Notes: generated by a model not told the origin, from the sequence alone. A DNA stretch of 64,000 nt from CAJINA01 sp964636125 (GCA_964636125.1 CAZWPX010000003.1:62001-126000), one strand, 5' to 3'. Counted from the first letter of the stretch, positions 9,485-18,678 are shown. Translations and numbers: made by a program.

Positions 9485-10402
9485 ATGCGCGCAAGAAAAT
9501 TATCAGATCTTGTGGAAGCCGGGCACCCCGACGCCGTGCTGGACGAAATCCTCGCCATTTTAAACCAGTTTGCGCCCGGAGCGAATACGGCCACCCTGCG
9601 TCTGGCCTTTCTTGAAACCGTGCGCCTGTATAAGGGCGAATACCCGGGATATAAAGCCTGCAACACCGAATACCACAATCTGCGCCACACCACGGATACG
9701 GCCCTGTCCATGACCCGTCTGATACATGGTGCGTTTCTGGAAGGTCACACCCTGGAGCGCCAACAGATCATCCTGGGGGTAATAGCGGCCCTGTTTCACG
9801 ATTCAGGCTATATCCAGAAAGAAGGCGACCGGGAAGGCACCGGCGCCAAATATACCCTGACACATGTGAACCGCAGCATGGATTTTCTGGCCGCCGCAGC
9901 ACCGGCTTTCGGTTTCAGCGGTGCTGACATCAGGGCCGGAAGATCAATGATCCTGTTAACAGACCTTTCGGTTGATCCCGAGTCAGTTGAATTTGAAACA
10001 CCCAACGGGGAATTTTTAGGCAAAATGCTGGCAGCGGCCGACCTGCTCGCGCAGCTTTCAGACCGAACCTACCTTGAAAAACTGCTGTTTCTTTACCGGG
10101 AATTCAAAGAGGCCGGCATTGGAGATTATTCCGGAGAACGACATCTGCTGGAACAGACAGTCCATTTTTACGACATGGTGGCGCACAGGCTGGACTCCAT
10201 TTTCGACAAAGGCCTCCAGTTTATGCAGGCCCACCTTTTCGCCCGCTGGAACATCCAGTCAAACCTCTACCGGGAAGCCATCAGCAACCAAAAACAATAC
10301 CTTCAACAAATACTTGAAGACCCCGATACAAACCACCGCAATCATTTTAAAAGGGATGGCATTGTGAACCTTGTGCGCCTGAAATACGGCAACGCGCAAT
10401 AA
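9485..10402 (+). CDS. HD-domain phosphohydrolase
   Basis: A 305-residue protein with a metal-dependent HD domain: the pattern YHNLRHTTD near residue 60 and LFHDSGY near residue 103 give the His and His-Asp ligands. A following ADLLAQLSD segment supplies the distal Asp. The arrangement H...HD...D with the YHNxxH motif is shared with cyclic nucleotide phosphodiesterase-like HD proteins. No sensor or receiver domain is fused to it. It directly follows the radical SAM gene, so the two are probably co-transcribed. Substrate unknown; cyclic nucleotide hydrolysis is only a possibility. Confidence 0.75.
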   Translation: MRARKLSDLVEAGHPDAVLDEILAILNQFAPGANTATLRLAFLETVRLYKGEYPGYKACNTEYHNLRHTTDTALSMTRLIHGAFLEGHTLERQQIILGVIAALFHDSGYIQKEGDREGTGAKYTLTHVNRSMDFLAAAAPAFGFSGADIRAGRSMILLTDLSVDPESVEFETPNGEFLGKMLAAADLLAQLSDRTYLEKLLFLYREFKEAGIGDYSGERHLLEQTVHFYDMVAHRLDSIFDKGLQFMQAHLFARWNIQSNLYREAISNQKQYLQQILEDPDTNHRNHFKRDGIVNLVRLKYGNAQ

Positions 10403-10487
10403 CCCTTTGGGCCGGACTATCGCCAGCCGGTCCATCGCCAGGCCTCCACGGGCCTGCCAGGCTGCACCCGACAATCCCCATTACCTG

Positions 10488-10516
10488 TTGACAGCACGTC
10501 CCTTTTCATATATCAG
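10488..10516 (+). promoter_or_regulatory. Candidate sigma-70 promoter upstream of prfC
   Basis: A perfect TTGACA (10488-10493) lies 17 bases before TATCAG (10511-10516). The -10 box is only a fair match. Initiation would fall near 10523, exactly at the beginning of the terminator-like hairpin at 10524-10554. Function is inferred from sequence only. Confidence 0.4.
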
Positions 10517-10523
10517 CGGCTAC

Positions 10524-10554
10524 AACCGGGTGGGTGCTGCATCCGGTTTTTTTT
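10524..10554 (+). terminator. Intrinsic terminator / possible prfC attenuator
   Basis: AACCGGGTG (10524-10532) pairs with CATCCGGTT (10540-10548), including one G-U pair, around a 7-base loop. A run of eight T ends at 10554. It is a good Rho-independent terminator for the radical SAM–HD transcript. It lies 43 bases before the prfC ATG with no clear promoter in between, so it may also gate prfC expression. Confidence 0.75.
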
Positions 10555-10597
10555 ATGCCCCGGTGAAGCACAATCAGAACCTCAAAAAAGACATACA

Positions 10598-12184
10598 ATG
10601 ACCAAATCCTATCAAAAAGAGATCGATAAACGCCGGACATTCGGCATCATCAGCCACCCGGACGCAGGTAAAACCACCCTCACGGAAAAACTCCTTCTAT
10701 TTGGTGGTGCCATCCAACTGGCCGGGGCGGTCAAAGCCCGCAAAGCGGCGCGACACGCCACCAGCGACTGGATGACAGTTGAAAAGGAGCGGGGCATATC
10801 GGTGACCACATCGGTCATGAAGTTCAACTACCAGGGGTTTGCAGTGAACCTGCTGGACACACCCGGTCATCAGGACTTCTCCGAAGATACCTATCGGGTC
10901 CTGACAGCCGTGGACAGCGCCCTGATGGTCATCGACAGCGCCAAAGGCGTTGAACCCCAGACTGAAAAGCTGATGGAAATATGCCGGATGCGCAACACCC
11001 CTATCATCACCTTCATCAATAAACTTGACCGGGACGGAATGCCGCCGCTTGACCTGCTCAGCGATATTGAGGACCGGCTCCAGATTGAGTGTGCCCCGCT
11101 TTCCTGGCCGATTGGGGCCGGCAAACTTTTCAAGGGTGTTTACAGTCTGTATGACAAAAAACTCAAGCTCTTCAAGCCGGGTCAGGAAACGCGTCACAGC
11201 GATGAAATCCTGATCGATAACCTGGCTGATGAATCCTTTGATCAACTGGTCGGCGACCAGGCCGACGAGTTCCGGGAAGAGATCGAACTGTTGGAAGGCG
11301 CGGCCAATCCTTTTAACCTCCAGGACTACCTGCAGGCCAGCCAGACACCGGTTTTTTTCGGGAGCGCGGTGAATAATTTCGGTGTCCGGGAGCTGCTCGA
11401 AGCATTTGTTGAGATTGCCCCGGCGCCCGGGAACAGGCCCAGTAGCAGTCGCGATGTGTCTCCTTATGAACAACCGTTCTCCGGGTTTGTCTTTAAAATT
11501 CAAGCCAATATGGATCCTGCCCACCGGGACAGGATTGCCTTTTTAAGAATCTGTTCGGGAAAATTCACCAAGGGCATGAAAGTGACCCACCACCGGATCG
11601 GAAAAACCATCAACCTTTCCAAGGCCACGGTTTTTCTGGCCCAGGACCGGGCCCATGTAGACGAGGCCTACCCCGGGGACATCATCGGGTTGCACAATCA
11701 CGGCACCATCAAAATCGGAGACACCTTTACCGAAAAAGAACCGTTGAAATTTACCGGCATTCCCAATTTCGCCCCGGAACACTTCCGCCGCGTCATCCTT
11801 GAAAACCCACTAAAAACCAAGCAGTTGCAAAAGGGTTTGACTCAACTGGCCGAAGAGGGCGCCATCCAGGTGTTTCGCCCGAAAACCAGCAACGCCTACA
11901 TCCTGGGGGCCGTGGGGGTTTTGCAGTTCGATATCACCATGGCAAGGCTCAAGGCCGAATACAGCGTAGACGCTGGTTGTGAGGGTGTGGACCTGTCCGT
12001 GGCCCGCTGGGTCAGGTGCCAGGACCCCAAAATGCTGCGTTCTTTTGAAAAAGAGTGTATGGCCAACCTGGCCAGTGATGCCCAGGGCCACCTGGCTTTT
12101 CTGGCGCGCAGTGAATGGAATCTCGAGTATGAAATGAAACAATGGCCCGAGATTGAATTCTTAAAATCCAAGGAACACAACTAA
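10598..12184 (+). CDS. prfC: Peptide chain release factor 3 (RF3)
   Basis: A translational GTPase of 528 residues, the normal RF3 length. RF3 removes RF1 and RF2 from the ribosome after termination. Motifs: G1 HPDAGKTTLTEKLL near residue 19, the switch region MTVEKERGISVTTSVM, G3 LLDTPGHQDFSEDTYR and G4 INKLDRD. The C-terminal domain II/III region contains RRVILENPLKTKQLQKG, which is typical of RF3 rather than EF-G. No strong Shine-Dalgarno sequence is seen before the ATG. A terminator-like hairpin with a T-run stands immediately upstream. The next small gene starts one base after the stop. Confidence 0.95.
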   Translation: MTKSYQKEIDKRRTFGIISHPDAGKTTLTEKLLLFGGAIQLAGAVKARKAARHATSDWMTVEKERGISVTTSVMKFNYQGFAVNLLDTPGHQDFSEDTYRVLTAVDSALMVIDSAKGVEPQTEKLMEICRMRNTPIITFINKLDRDGMPPLDLLSDIEDRLQIECAPLSWPIGAGKLFKGVYSLYDKKLKLFKPGQETRHSDEILIDNLADESFDQLVGDQADEFREEIELLEGAANPFNLQDYLQASQTPVFFGSAVNNFGVRELLEAFVEIAPAPGNRPSSSRDVSPYEQPFSGFVFKIQANMDPAHRDRIAFLRICSGKFTKGMKVTHHRIGKTINLSKATVFLAQDRAHVDEAYPGDIIGLHNHGTIKIGDTFTEKEPLKFTGIPNFAPEHFRRVILENPLKTKQLQKGLTQLAEEGAIQVFRPKTSNAYILGAVGVLQFDITMARLKAEYSVDAGCEGVDLSVARWVRCQDPKMLRSFEKECMANLASDAQGHLAFLARSEWNLEYEMKQWPEIEFLKSKEHN

Positions 12185-12445
12185 ATGAGCTTACATACCC
12201 ATGATTTCGTTGAAAATTACACCGGCCTGGTCGGATTCGGGGCGGATCGCGAGACAGATGAAAATACAATCATCTATTACCTGCAGAAGTTTTCCGACGA
12301 TACCCTGATGGCCAGCCTGGTCAAGCGGATGACGGACGATGAACTGGCTGAAATATTTACACTGGTAAGCCGCCTCATGAAACATCATTTGAAGGAGTCG
12401 GAATATCACCGCCTGTTTCTGAAAGATGCGGGCCATTCCCATTAG
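12185..12445 (+). CDS. Small acidic cytoplasmic protein of unknown function
   Basis: 86 residues, no signal peptide or membrane segment, predicted mostly helical, with several His residues (MSLHTHDF at the start, KDAGHSH at the end). I do not recognise a family. It starts immediately after the prfC stop and ends 11 bases before the aminopeptidase start, so it is probably read on the same message as both. The position suggests a conserved companion of the aminopeptidase, but this is inference. Confidence 0.65.
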   Translation: MSLHTHDFVENYTGLVGFGADRETDENTIIYYLQKFSDDTLMASLVKRMTDDELAEIFTLVSRLMKHHLKESEYHRLFLKDAGHSH

Positions 12446-12456
12446 AGGGGCTGCAA

Positions 12457-13656
12457 TTGTTTACCGATAAGCAAATTGAACGCTACGCCGAGGTCTTGTT
12501 GTGGGGCCTGAAAATATCCCGCAAAGGGCGATCCAGAAAAAATGAGACGATCCTGATTCGTTACCACCGGCCGGCCCTCGCTCTGGCTGAGGCTCTTTAT
12601 GCGCGTTTGCTGGATATGGGGCACAACCCGCTCCAGCGAATGGATCTCACGCCCGGCATGGAGAAAAGCTTTTTCAAGCGGGCCAACCGCAAGCAGCTGG
12701 TGCACCAGGCCCCCGGCGACAGAGAACTTTACGAGAACCTACATGGCAGCATTTTCCTGCACGCCCCCGAGTCCATCACCCACCTGAGTGACATAGATCC
12801 CGTTAAAATTGGAAAAGTGGCGATCTCCCGGAAATACCTGCGGGATATATTGACCCGGCGGGAAGAAGAAGGCTTGTTCAGCTGGACCCTGTGCACCTAC
12901 CCCACCCCGGAACTGGCCCGCCAGGCGCACACCACCCAGAAGACCTACGCACAGCAGATTGTTTCGGCCTGTTTTTTAAATAAAGTCAACCCGGTGGAAA
13001 AGTGGAATCAGATCTACAAGGATGCCGGCCGAATCAAACGCTGGCTGAGTAAAATGGATGTGAAACATTATCACATTCTGTCACCCGGAACGGACCTTGA
13101 AATCACACCCGGCCGGGACCGGCGCTGGATTGGCGTCTCGGGGCACAATATTCCCAGTTTCGAATTGTTTGTCTCCCCGGACTGGCGGGGCACCCGGGGT
13201 GTCTATTACGCGGATCAACCCTCTTTCAGAAACGGCAACTACGTGAAAGGTGTCCGCCTGGAGTTTGAGCGGGGTAAATTAACCGGTATTGCGGCGGAGC
13301 GGGGCGCAGATTTCGTTAAGACGCAACTGGCCATGGATAAAGGTGCCGGCAGACTGGGAGAATTCTCCCTCACCGACAAGCGGTTTTCAAAAATCACCCG
13401 CTTTATGGCCAACACACTGTTTGACGAGAATTTCGGCGGCCGCCAGGGGAATTGTCATGTGGCCCTGGGAGCCTCCTACTCTGACACCTATGCCGGAGAT
13501 CCCACCGCACTGACCAAAAAATTGAAAGCCGATCTGGGCTTCAACGATTCGGCGCTCCACTGGGATCTGGTCAACACGGAAAAAAAGCAGGTGGTGGCGC
13601 ATCTAAATAACGGAAAACGCGTCACCATCTATGAAAACGGGAAATTCAACTATTAA
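12457..13656 (+). CDS. M29-like (thermophilic type) aminopeptidase
   Basis: A 399-residue protein resembling the M29 metallo-aminopeptidase family (AmpS / aminopeptidase T), which removes N-terminal residues using two metal ions. Supporting motifs are the glycine-rich NIPSFELFVSPD region near 230, VRLEFERGKLTGIAAERG near 265, RLGEFSLTDKRFS near 305 and the C-terminal HVALGASY and LHWDLV segments with conserved His and Asp residues. The start is a TTG at 12457, chosen for the AGAGGGG ribosome-binding site 7 bases upstream; no ATG fits. It follows the small 86-residue gene closely. Confidence 0.82.
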   Translation: MFTDKQIERYAEVLLWGLKISRKGRSRKNETILIRYHRPALALAEALYARLLDMGHNPLQRMDLTPGMEKSFFKRANRKQLVHQAPGDRELYENLHGSIFLHAPESITHLSDIDPVKIGKVAISRKYLRDILTRREEEGLFSWTLCTYPTPELARQAHTTQKTYAQQIVSACFLNKVNPVEKWNQIYKDAGRIKRWLSKMDVKHYHILSPGTDLEITPGRDRRWIGVSGHNIPSFELFVSPDWRGTRGVYYADQPSFRNGNYVKGVRLEFERGKLTGIAAERGADFVKTQLAMDKGAGRLGEFSLTDKRFSKITRFMANTLFDENFGGRQGNCHVALGASYSDTYAGDPTALTKKLKADLGFNDSALHWDLVNTEKKQVVAHLNNGKRVTIYENGKFNY

Positions 13657-13704
13657 GAGCGTTTGTCAAGTAAGTTACCTGACATTCGGCCTTGTTCAAA
13701 GGCA

Positions 13705-14202
13705 TCAGACTTTGTACTTGCCAAAATCTTCCGGGGAGAGATTCTTGAGGTAATCGGCCCACTTTTGCCCCTCTTCACTTTTATCACCCATTTCCATGTC
13801 CGGACCAGTGTCCTGGGACTTGCGGATCACTTTTTCGTCCACAAACACCGGCGCACCATATCGCAGGGCCAGCGCGATGGCATCGCTGGGCCGGGCGTCC
13901 AGTGTAAAAGGCCCCTCGGGAGCATTAAAATAGATCAACGCAAAATAGGTATTGTCGCGGATATCAGTCACCGCAACCCTGGAGACACTGATTTTACGGT
14001 TATCCGCAAAATTTTTAAATAAATCATGTGTCATGGGCCGGTCAAATTTGATGTCTTTCATGGCCGAGGCAATGGAGGTGGCTTCCAGAAGCCCGATCCA
14101 GATGGGTACAACCTGTTCGTCGTCCTCAGATTTCAATAGTATGATAGGGGTGTTGGAGGATGGATCCATGGCTATCCCTGCGATACTCATTTTATGCAGC
14201 AT
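13705..14202 (-). CDS. Bifunctional nuclease family (DUF151) protein
   Basis: The start at 14202 (MLHKMSIAGIAMDP) is preceded by AAAGGAGAAAG and overlaps the end of miaB by about 11 bases; a longer frame to 14277 lacks these signs. The 165-residue product has the DUF151 core: the LLKSEDDEQVVPIWIGLLEATSIA segment, the central HDLFKNF region and the DARPSDAIALALRYGAPVFVDE motif. Family members in plants and bacteria have DNase/RNase activity. A downstream partner in the DUF4911–miaB–nuclease operon. The C-terminus is charged and probably disordered. Confidence 0.88.
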   Translation of the reverse strand: MLHKMSIAGIAMDPSSNTPIILLKSEDDEQVVPIWIGLLEATSIASAMKDIKFDRPMTHDLFKNFADNRKISVSRVAVTDIRDNTYFALIYFNAPEGPFTLDARPSDAIALALRYGAPVFVDEKVIRKSQDTGPDMEMGDKSEEGQKWADYLKNLSPEDFGKYKV

Positions 14203-15628
14203 GGCAGCTTTCTCCTTTCGGGTCACAGGCGATCCGGATGCCTGAATCGGATGGCACCCCCCAGAGCGAATGGGCAAACGCCTTTTTGATGGTCACCGGT
14301 ATCAAAATCCCTTTCCCAAACCCGCGGTGCTGCCCGGAACTGTCCGTAGCCGGTATGTGCACGATTTTATTGGTTGAGGTGCGCCCCGTCCATTGACCTG
14401 TGTTCGCCGCCTGCTTGTCCGGCCCGTGACCGGTTCTGGACTGAAATGACTCAATCAGCACTTCAGTCGTTTGCCCCACTAGTGCCTGGTTTTTTTGCAA
14501 TGTAAATTTCTCCTGTAAACTTAAAATTCGCTGCAATCGTCTGTTCTGGTCGGCCAGATTGACCTTGTCAGCAAACCTGGCAGCGGGTGCATTGGGCCGG
14601 TCGGAGTATTTGAAGGCGAAAAGTCCATCGTAAGCCACGGTCTGGATCATGGATACCGTGTCCTCAAAATCCTGGTCGGTCTCACCCGGAAAGCCAACGA
14701 TGATATCCGACGTAATGGCTATATCCGGACAGGCCCGGCGCAGGGCGTCGATCTTATCGAGATACTGGCCCCGGCTGTAGTTCCTGTTCATGCGCTTTAA
14801 TACCTGGTCGGAACCCGACTGCACCGGGAGGTGGATGTGGTGGCATAATTTCTCCAGGCTGCCGAAGGCGTTTATCAGGTCAGCCGACAGATCTTTGGGA
14901 TGGGAGGTGGTAAAACGGATTCTCTCCAGCCCTTCTACGGTATTAATCTTATCCAAAAGCCGGACAAAGGTGGGGAGCCCCTCTTTTTTGCCGTAACTGT
15001 TGACATTTTGCCCCAAAAGCGTGACTTCCCGAACGCCGCCGGTAACCAGGCGGCGAATTTCAGCGACTATTTTATCCGGCGGCCGGCTGCTCTCCCGGCC
15101 CCGCACGTAGGGGACAACACAATAGGTGCAGAAGTTATCACACCCTTGCATAATCGTCACAAAGCGGGATACTTCGGATTCTTCCGGGGCAGACACCACG
15201 TCTTCGGGTTCTTCAATCCCGGTTCCCATCTGGATATCCACCAGCCGCGTGCGTTTTCGGGCAATCTTTTCCACCAGAAGCGGTAAACGCCCCAGTGCAT
15301 GGGTGCCAAAAACCAGATCGACATACGGGGCCCGTTTCAGAATACGCTCCCCCTCCTGCTGGGCCACGCACCCGCCGACCGCCAGGATCATGTGGGGCCG
15401 GGTCTTTTTAATGCCGGCAAGGCGGCCGAGATAACTGAATACCTTTTGAACTGCTTTTTCCCTGATCGCACACGTATTGACAACAACCACATCGGCCGAC
15501 TGGGGTGTGTCGGTCAAACGATAGCCCAGTGGCTGCAGGCAGTTGGCAATTCTTTCCGAATCGTAGACATTCATCTGGCAGCCGATTGTATTGATATGCA
15601 GTTTTTTCTGTGACACTTGCCAGTCCAT
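14192..15628 (-). CDS. miaB: tRNA-2-methylthio-N6-dimethylallyladenosine synthase
   Basis: MiaB adds a 2-methylthio group to i6A37 of tRNAs. The 478-residue protein has the expected order: an N-terminal UPF0004 domain with TIGCQMN and VNTCAIRE cysteines that bind the auxiliary cluster, a radical SAM core with CX3CX2C in GCDNFCTYCVVPYVRGRE, and a C-terminal TRAM domain. LLGQNVNSYG and ITSDIIVGFPGET are family signatures that distinguish MiaB/MtaB enzymes. The Asp- and Arg-containing specificity region after VPYVRG fits MiaB rather than RimO. It lies between a DUF4911 gene and the nuclease gene on the same strand. Confidence 0.94.
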   Translation of the reverse strand: MDWQVSQKKLHINTIGCQMNVYDSERIANCLQPLGYRLTDTPQSADVVVVNTCAIREKAVQKVFSYLGRLAGIKKTRPHMILAVGGCVAQQEGERILKRAPYVDLVFGTHALGRLPLLVEKIARKRTRLVDIQMGTGIEEPEDVVSAPEESEVSRFVTIMQGCDNFCTYCVVPYVRGRESSRPPDKIVAEIRRLVTGGVREVTLLGQNVNSYGKKEGLPTFVRLLDKINTVEGLERIRFTTSHPKDLSADLINAFGSLEKLCHHIHLPVQSGSDQVLKRMNRNYSRGQYLDKIDALRRACPDIAITSDIIVGFPGETDQDFEDTVSMIQTVAYDGLFAFKYSDRPNAPAARFADKVNLADQNRRLQRILSLQEKFTLQKNQALVGQTTEVLIESFQSRTGHGPDKQAANTGQWTGRTSTNKIVHIPATDSSGQHRGFGKGILIPVTIKKAFAHSLWGVPSDSGIRIACDPKGESCHAA

Positions 15629-15643
15629 TCGTTTTTATTCGGG

Positions 15644-15871
15644 TTACTCGCTCGCGGCCGCGGTATCAGGCTCAAGTAGAATATCACCGTCAAGATCTGC
15701 CAGCAGAGTATCCACCTCGGTCTCACACCCCGGCGGAACGAGCAGGACCACCCGCCCGGCAACCTGGTCAACGGTTGTCAGGGTGGCAATTCCCTCGTAA
15801 CCCTCAAGGAAGAAGCGCAGCAGACCAATCTGTTTGCGGTCAATGCGGAAATATCTTCTAAGCGACTCCAT
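15644..15871 (-). CDS. DUF4911 family small protein
   Basis: A small protein of 75 residues starting MESLRRYFRIDRKQIGLLRF. The start at 15871 has an AGGG just upstream; the frame extends to 15958, but without a better signal. The pattern of an R(I/V)DR(K/R)xI start, a central FFLEGYEGIA and a C-terminal hydrophobic VLLVPP strand is that of the DUF4911 family, whose role is unknown. It is often encoded beside tRNA-modification or RNA-related genes. Here it is the first gene of the miaB operon. Confidence 0.7.
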   Translation of the reverse strand: MESLRRYFRIDRKQIGLLRFFLEGYEGIATLTTVDQVAGRVVLLVPPGCETEVDTLLADLDGDILLEPDTAAASE

Positions 15872-15987
15872 AACCCTCGTATCTGATCGTCTGTCGGCCA
15901 AAAGATCCTTGCCCCGGGACTGTGAACCATTCCTGCCGACCAGGCACCCTGGGCCCATACCAAACCCGTCCGGACAGCGCGTGGCGT

Positions 15988-16015
15988 ATTATAATCATAT
16001 CGGCGGGCTTTTCAA
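15988..16015 (-). promoter_or_regulatory. Sigma-70 promoter for the DUF4911–miaB operon
   Basis: On the minus strand TTGAAA (16015-16010) is followed after 16 bases by a perfect TATAAT (15993-15988). Initiation would lie near 15981, giving a leader of about 110 bases to the DUF4911 start. The same AT-rich box also reads TATAAT on the plus strand toward recJ, but there without a good -35. Confidence 0.6.
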
Positions 16016-16027
16016 CATATATAACTT

Positions 16028-17800
16028 GTGCCCATCCATAAACTGCAATTTCCATTGTCAGAAAGAAACCAATGGGCTATATGCCCCTGCATGGAAGCCG
16101 CCCTGGAGATTCTAAAACCGGACCGAGATTGTATTGATGCGCTGTCTCGAGCACTCAAATGCCACCCGACCTTAAGCACCCTGCTTGCCAACCGCCACAT
16201 TGCCGATGCCCAGGCAGCGCTCGATTTCATACAGCCGTCGCTAAAAAATCTGCGACCGCCGGAAACACTTTGTGATATTGACCGGGCTGTTGAGAGGATC
16301 GTGGCGGCCGTAATCGATGGTGAAAAAATTCTGGTCTTCGGTGATTATGATGTGGACGGCATAACCGCCACCTGTCTGATATTCACGTTTTTGAAAGAGA
16401 TCGGTGCTGTTGTTTCTTATTATATCCCGCACCGGATCAATGAGGGCTACAGTATAAGTGCGGCCCATCTGACCAACGGGGCAGTACCTGCCCATACGCG
16501 GTTGATCATCACGGTGGACTGCGGCACCACGAGTACTAAAGCAGTTGAGGCGGCCAGTGCGGCTGGAATCGATGTTGTTGTTACCGACCATCACAATATC
16601 ACCGGGTACCTGCCGGCGGCCATAGCGGTCATCAACCCCAAAAGAGATGAGTGCACCGCCGGCCTGGAGCAGCTCGCCGGCGTGGGCGTTGTTTTTTATC
16701 TTGTCATCGCCCTGCGCAAGGCACTGCGCGAAAGGCAATATTTCACCCGGATCCCGGAGCCGAACCTGAAAAAGCTCTGCGACCTGGTGGCCCTTGGCAC
16801 AGTGGCAGACATGGTTCCCCTGGTTCAGGAAAACAGGGTATTGACAGCCATAGGCCTCGACATCATCAATACCGGGACGCGCCCCGGTTTGAATAGCCTG
16901 CTCACCGCCAGTAAACTGGCCGCCGGCCGGGTTGACAGTGAAGCCATCGCATTCAAACTGGCCCCCCGTTTGAACGCCGCCGGGCGAATGGGCCATGCGT
17001 CGCAATCGGTAGATCTACTTGGCGCAACTGAAAACGAGAACCCCGGTGATTTGGCGGCCGCCCTTGAAAACCTGAACCAAGCGCGTCAGAAAACCGAGAA
17101 AGAGATAACCGAAAATATTACCGACACACTGGCGCGGACCCCTGCACTCTTAACGCGGCCGGCCCTGGTGATGTCCAGCGACACCTGGCATCCAGGTGTG
17201 ACCGGCATTGTCGCCGCGCGCCTGGCCCGGAAATACAATCGCCCTGCCATCCTTGTCTGCACCCGGACAGGTATCGGCAAGGGGTCGGGGCGCAGTGTTC
17301 CCGGAATTGATATGGTCAGCTGCCTTCACGAGTGCGCCCCGCTTCTGAAAAGGTTCGGCGGTCACCCCGCCGCCGCCGGGTTGACCCTTGAAACCGACAA
17401 TTTCGATGCTTTCAGGGAACGCTTTGAAGCATCTGTTCAAAAGCGAGTCGCTCAGGGAATTCCCGCGCCCGGTCTCCGTATCGATTGCGAGCTTGAGTTC
17501 GCCGCCATTAATCCCGGCCTCATGGACTTGATTGAACTGCTGCAGCCCTTTGGGCAGGGAAACCCTGAACCCCTTTTTATAGCCAGACGCGTAAGGGTGT
17601 CGTCCTCACGGAGCGTGGGGCAGGGACATGCCCGCCTGGTGATTGCCCAGCAAACCAGTGGACGCAATCTGTCCCTGCCGGCCATCTATTTCAATGCCGG
17701 TACCATTCCCGCAATGGCCGGGGTGGTTGTTTTTGCGTTGCACTGGAATCACTGGAACGGGAAGAAATCCATCCAGGCGGTGGTCAAGCATATGGCCTGA
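16028..17800 (+). CDS. recJ: Single-stranded-DNA-specific exonuclease RecJ
   Basis: RecJ is the 5'-3' single-strand exonuclease of recombination and mismatch repair. The DHH-family motifs are clear: FGDYDVDGITAT (motif I), TVDCGTTS (II), VTDHHN (III) and LGTVADMVPL. They are followed by the DHHA1 domain with GRSVPGID and GGHPAAAGLT, and the OB-fold C-terminus containing LLQPFGQGNPEP. The length, up to 590 residues, is normal. The start is uncertain: a GTG at 16028 or an ATG at 16091 (MEAALEILKP), where alignment with the usual RecJ N-terminus would begin. Neither has a strong ribosome-binding site. Confidence 0.92.
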   Translation: MPIHKLQFPLSERNQWAICPCMEAALEILKPDRDCIDALSRALKCHPTLSTLLANRHIADAQAALDFIQPSLKNLRPPETLCDIDRAVERIVAAVIDGEKILVFGDYDVDGITATCLIFTFLKEIGAVVSYYIPHRINEGYSISAAHLTNGAVPAHTRLIITVDCGTTSTKAVEAASAAGIDVVVTDHHNITGYLPAAIAVINPKRDECTAGLEQLAGVGVVFYLVIALRKALRERQYFTRIPEPNLKKLCDLVALGTVADMVPLVQENRVLTAIGLDIINTGTRPGLNSLLTASKLAAGRVDSEAIAFKLAPRLNAAGRMGHASQSVDLLGATENENPGDLAAALENLNQARQKTEKEITENITDTLARTPALLTRPALVMSSDTWHPGVTGIVAARLARKYNRPAILVCTRTGIGKGSGRSVPGIDMVSCLHECAPLLKRFGGHPAAAGLTLETDNFDAFRERFEASVQKRVAQGIPAPGLRIDCELEFAAINPGLMDLIELLQPFGQGNPEPLFIARRVRVSSSRSVGQGHARLVIAQQTSGRNLSLPAIYFNAGTIPAMAGVVVFALHWNHWNGKKSIQAVVKHMA

Positions 17801-17877
17801 AAGGCGTGCGGGCAGGATTTTGCAGTCCGGGTAAACCTTTCCGGGCGGCTAACCGATAAAAGCCATTTATTCTGTCT

Positions 17878-18654
17878 TTACAGCAAATTGGAAACAGGTA
17901 CAAATTCTACGCCGGGTTTCAGCCTGTGGCGCACAAAAGCGTCCAGGGCTGCCGCCGTTTCCGGGAAGGGGTGGCCGATGGCAAGTGCCTGGCCGTGGTT
18001 CAGGGCAAGTGTCTGGAGTTTGTCCAGTTGGTTGAGGATAGCCGGGATCGCCACCCGATTATCCAGGAATACATTTCTCTGGATGGTTGAGATACCCAGT
18101 CTCTGGGCGGTGCGGCAGCCGGCAGAACGATGGGTGGTCATGCTGTCCACAAAAAACAAGCCTTCTGATTTAATCACTTTCAGAGCCTGCTGCATCTTGT
18201 CAGAATCGGCGGTGAATTTAGAACCCATGTGGTTATTGACACCCGTGAGGTTTTGTATCTGATCAATATTTTGACCCATAGCCGCAGAAATTTCAGTCTG
18301 GCGGTCGGAAATATACAGGGCTCCGGGACCTGGATTAAAACCCCTGTCAACGGGTTCCATGGGTTGGTGCAGCATAATCTCGTATCCGGCCGTGTGCAGC
18401 TTTGCAGATAACTCGCGGGTGAACGTGACCCTGGGAAGCACCGAAAAGGTGAGCGGCAGTTTGAGATCCACAAACCTGTAGGCCCGGGAGCGACTGAAAC
18501 CGATATCATCGATGATAACCGCTATTTTAGCCCGACGCATTGTTTGAATTGGGACTTTTCCGGCCAGGACCGACGCCGCCGGCCACGGCCCTATACCCGC
18601 CAGACCTGTGAGGAATGCGGAGGAAGCTGTACTCAAAAATTGTCGCCGGTTCAT
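17878..18654 (-). CDS. Divergent polysaccharide deacetylase (YibQ/DUF610-like), Tat-type signal
   Basis: A 258-residue exported protein. The N-terminus MNRRQFLSTASSAFLTGLAG carries the twin-arginine pattern NRRQFL, followed by a hydrophobic core and an Ala-Gly cleavage region near residue 31. The mature part shows the divergent polysaccharide deacetylase motifs: AVIIDDIGFS with paired Asp, LPLTFSVLP, YEIMLHQPME with a His, NNHMGS and FFVDSMTTHRS. The family is related to NodB deacetylases, but its substrate is unknown. It faces away from the plus-strand gene at 18857. Confidence 0.85.
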   Translation of the reverse strand: MNRRQFLSTASSAFLTGLAGIGPWPAASVLAGKVPIQTMRRAKIAVIIDDIGFSRSRAYRFVDLKLPLTFSVLPRVTFTRELSAKLHTAGYEIMLHQPMEPVDRGFNPGPGALYISDRQTEISAAMGQNIDQIQNLTGVNNHMGSKFTADSDKMQQALKVIKSEGLFFVDSMTTHRSAGCRTAQRLGISTIQRNVFLDNRVAIPAILNQLDKLQTLALNHGQALAIGHPFPETAAALDAFVRHRLKPGVEFVPVSNLL

Positions 18655-18678
18655 AGAAATCTACCAGATATTGGAGAG

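Noticed and set aside
10697..11524. 275-codon minus-strand frame inside prfC
   Set aside because: Antisense to RF3 with low-complexity composition and no family features.
13663..14022. 119-codon plus-strand frame
   Set aside because: Antisense to the bifunctional nuclease gene, which has clear family motifs and a good ribosome-binding site.
16241..17005. Long open frame on the minus strand inside recJ
   Set aside because: It lies fully opposite a clear RecJ gene, has no recognisable motif and is explained by GC-rich codon bias on the opposite strand.
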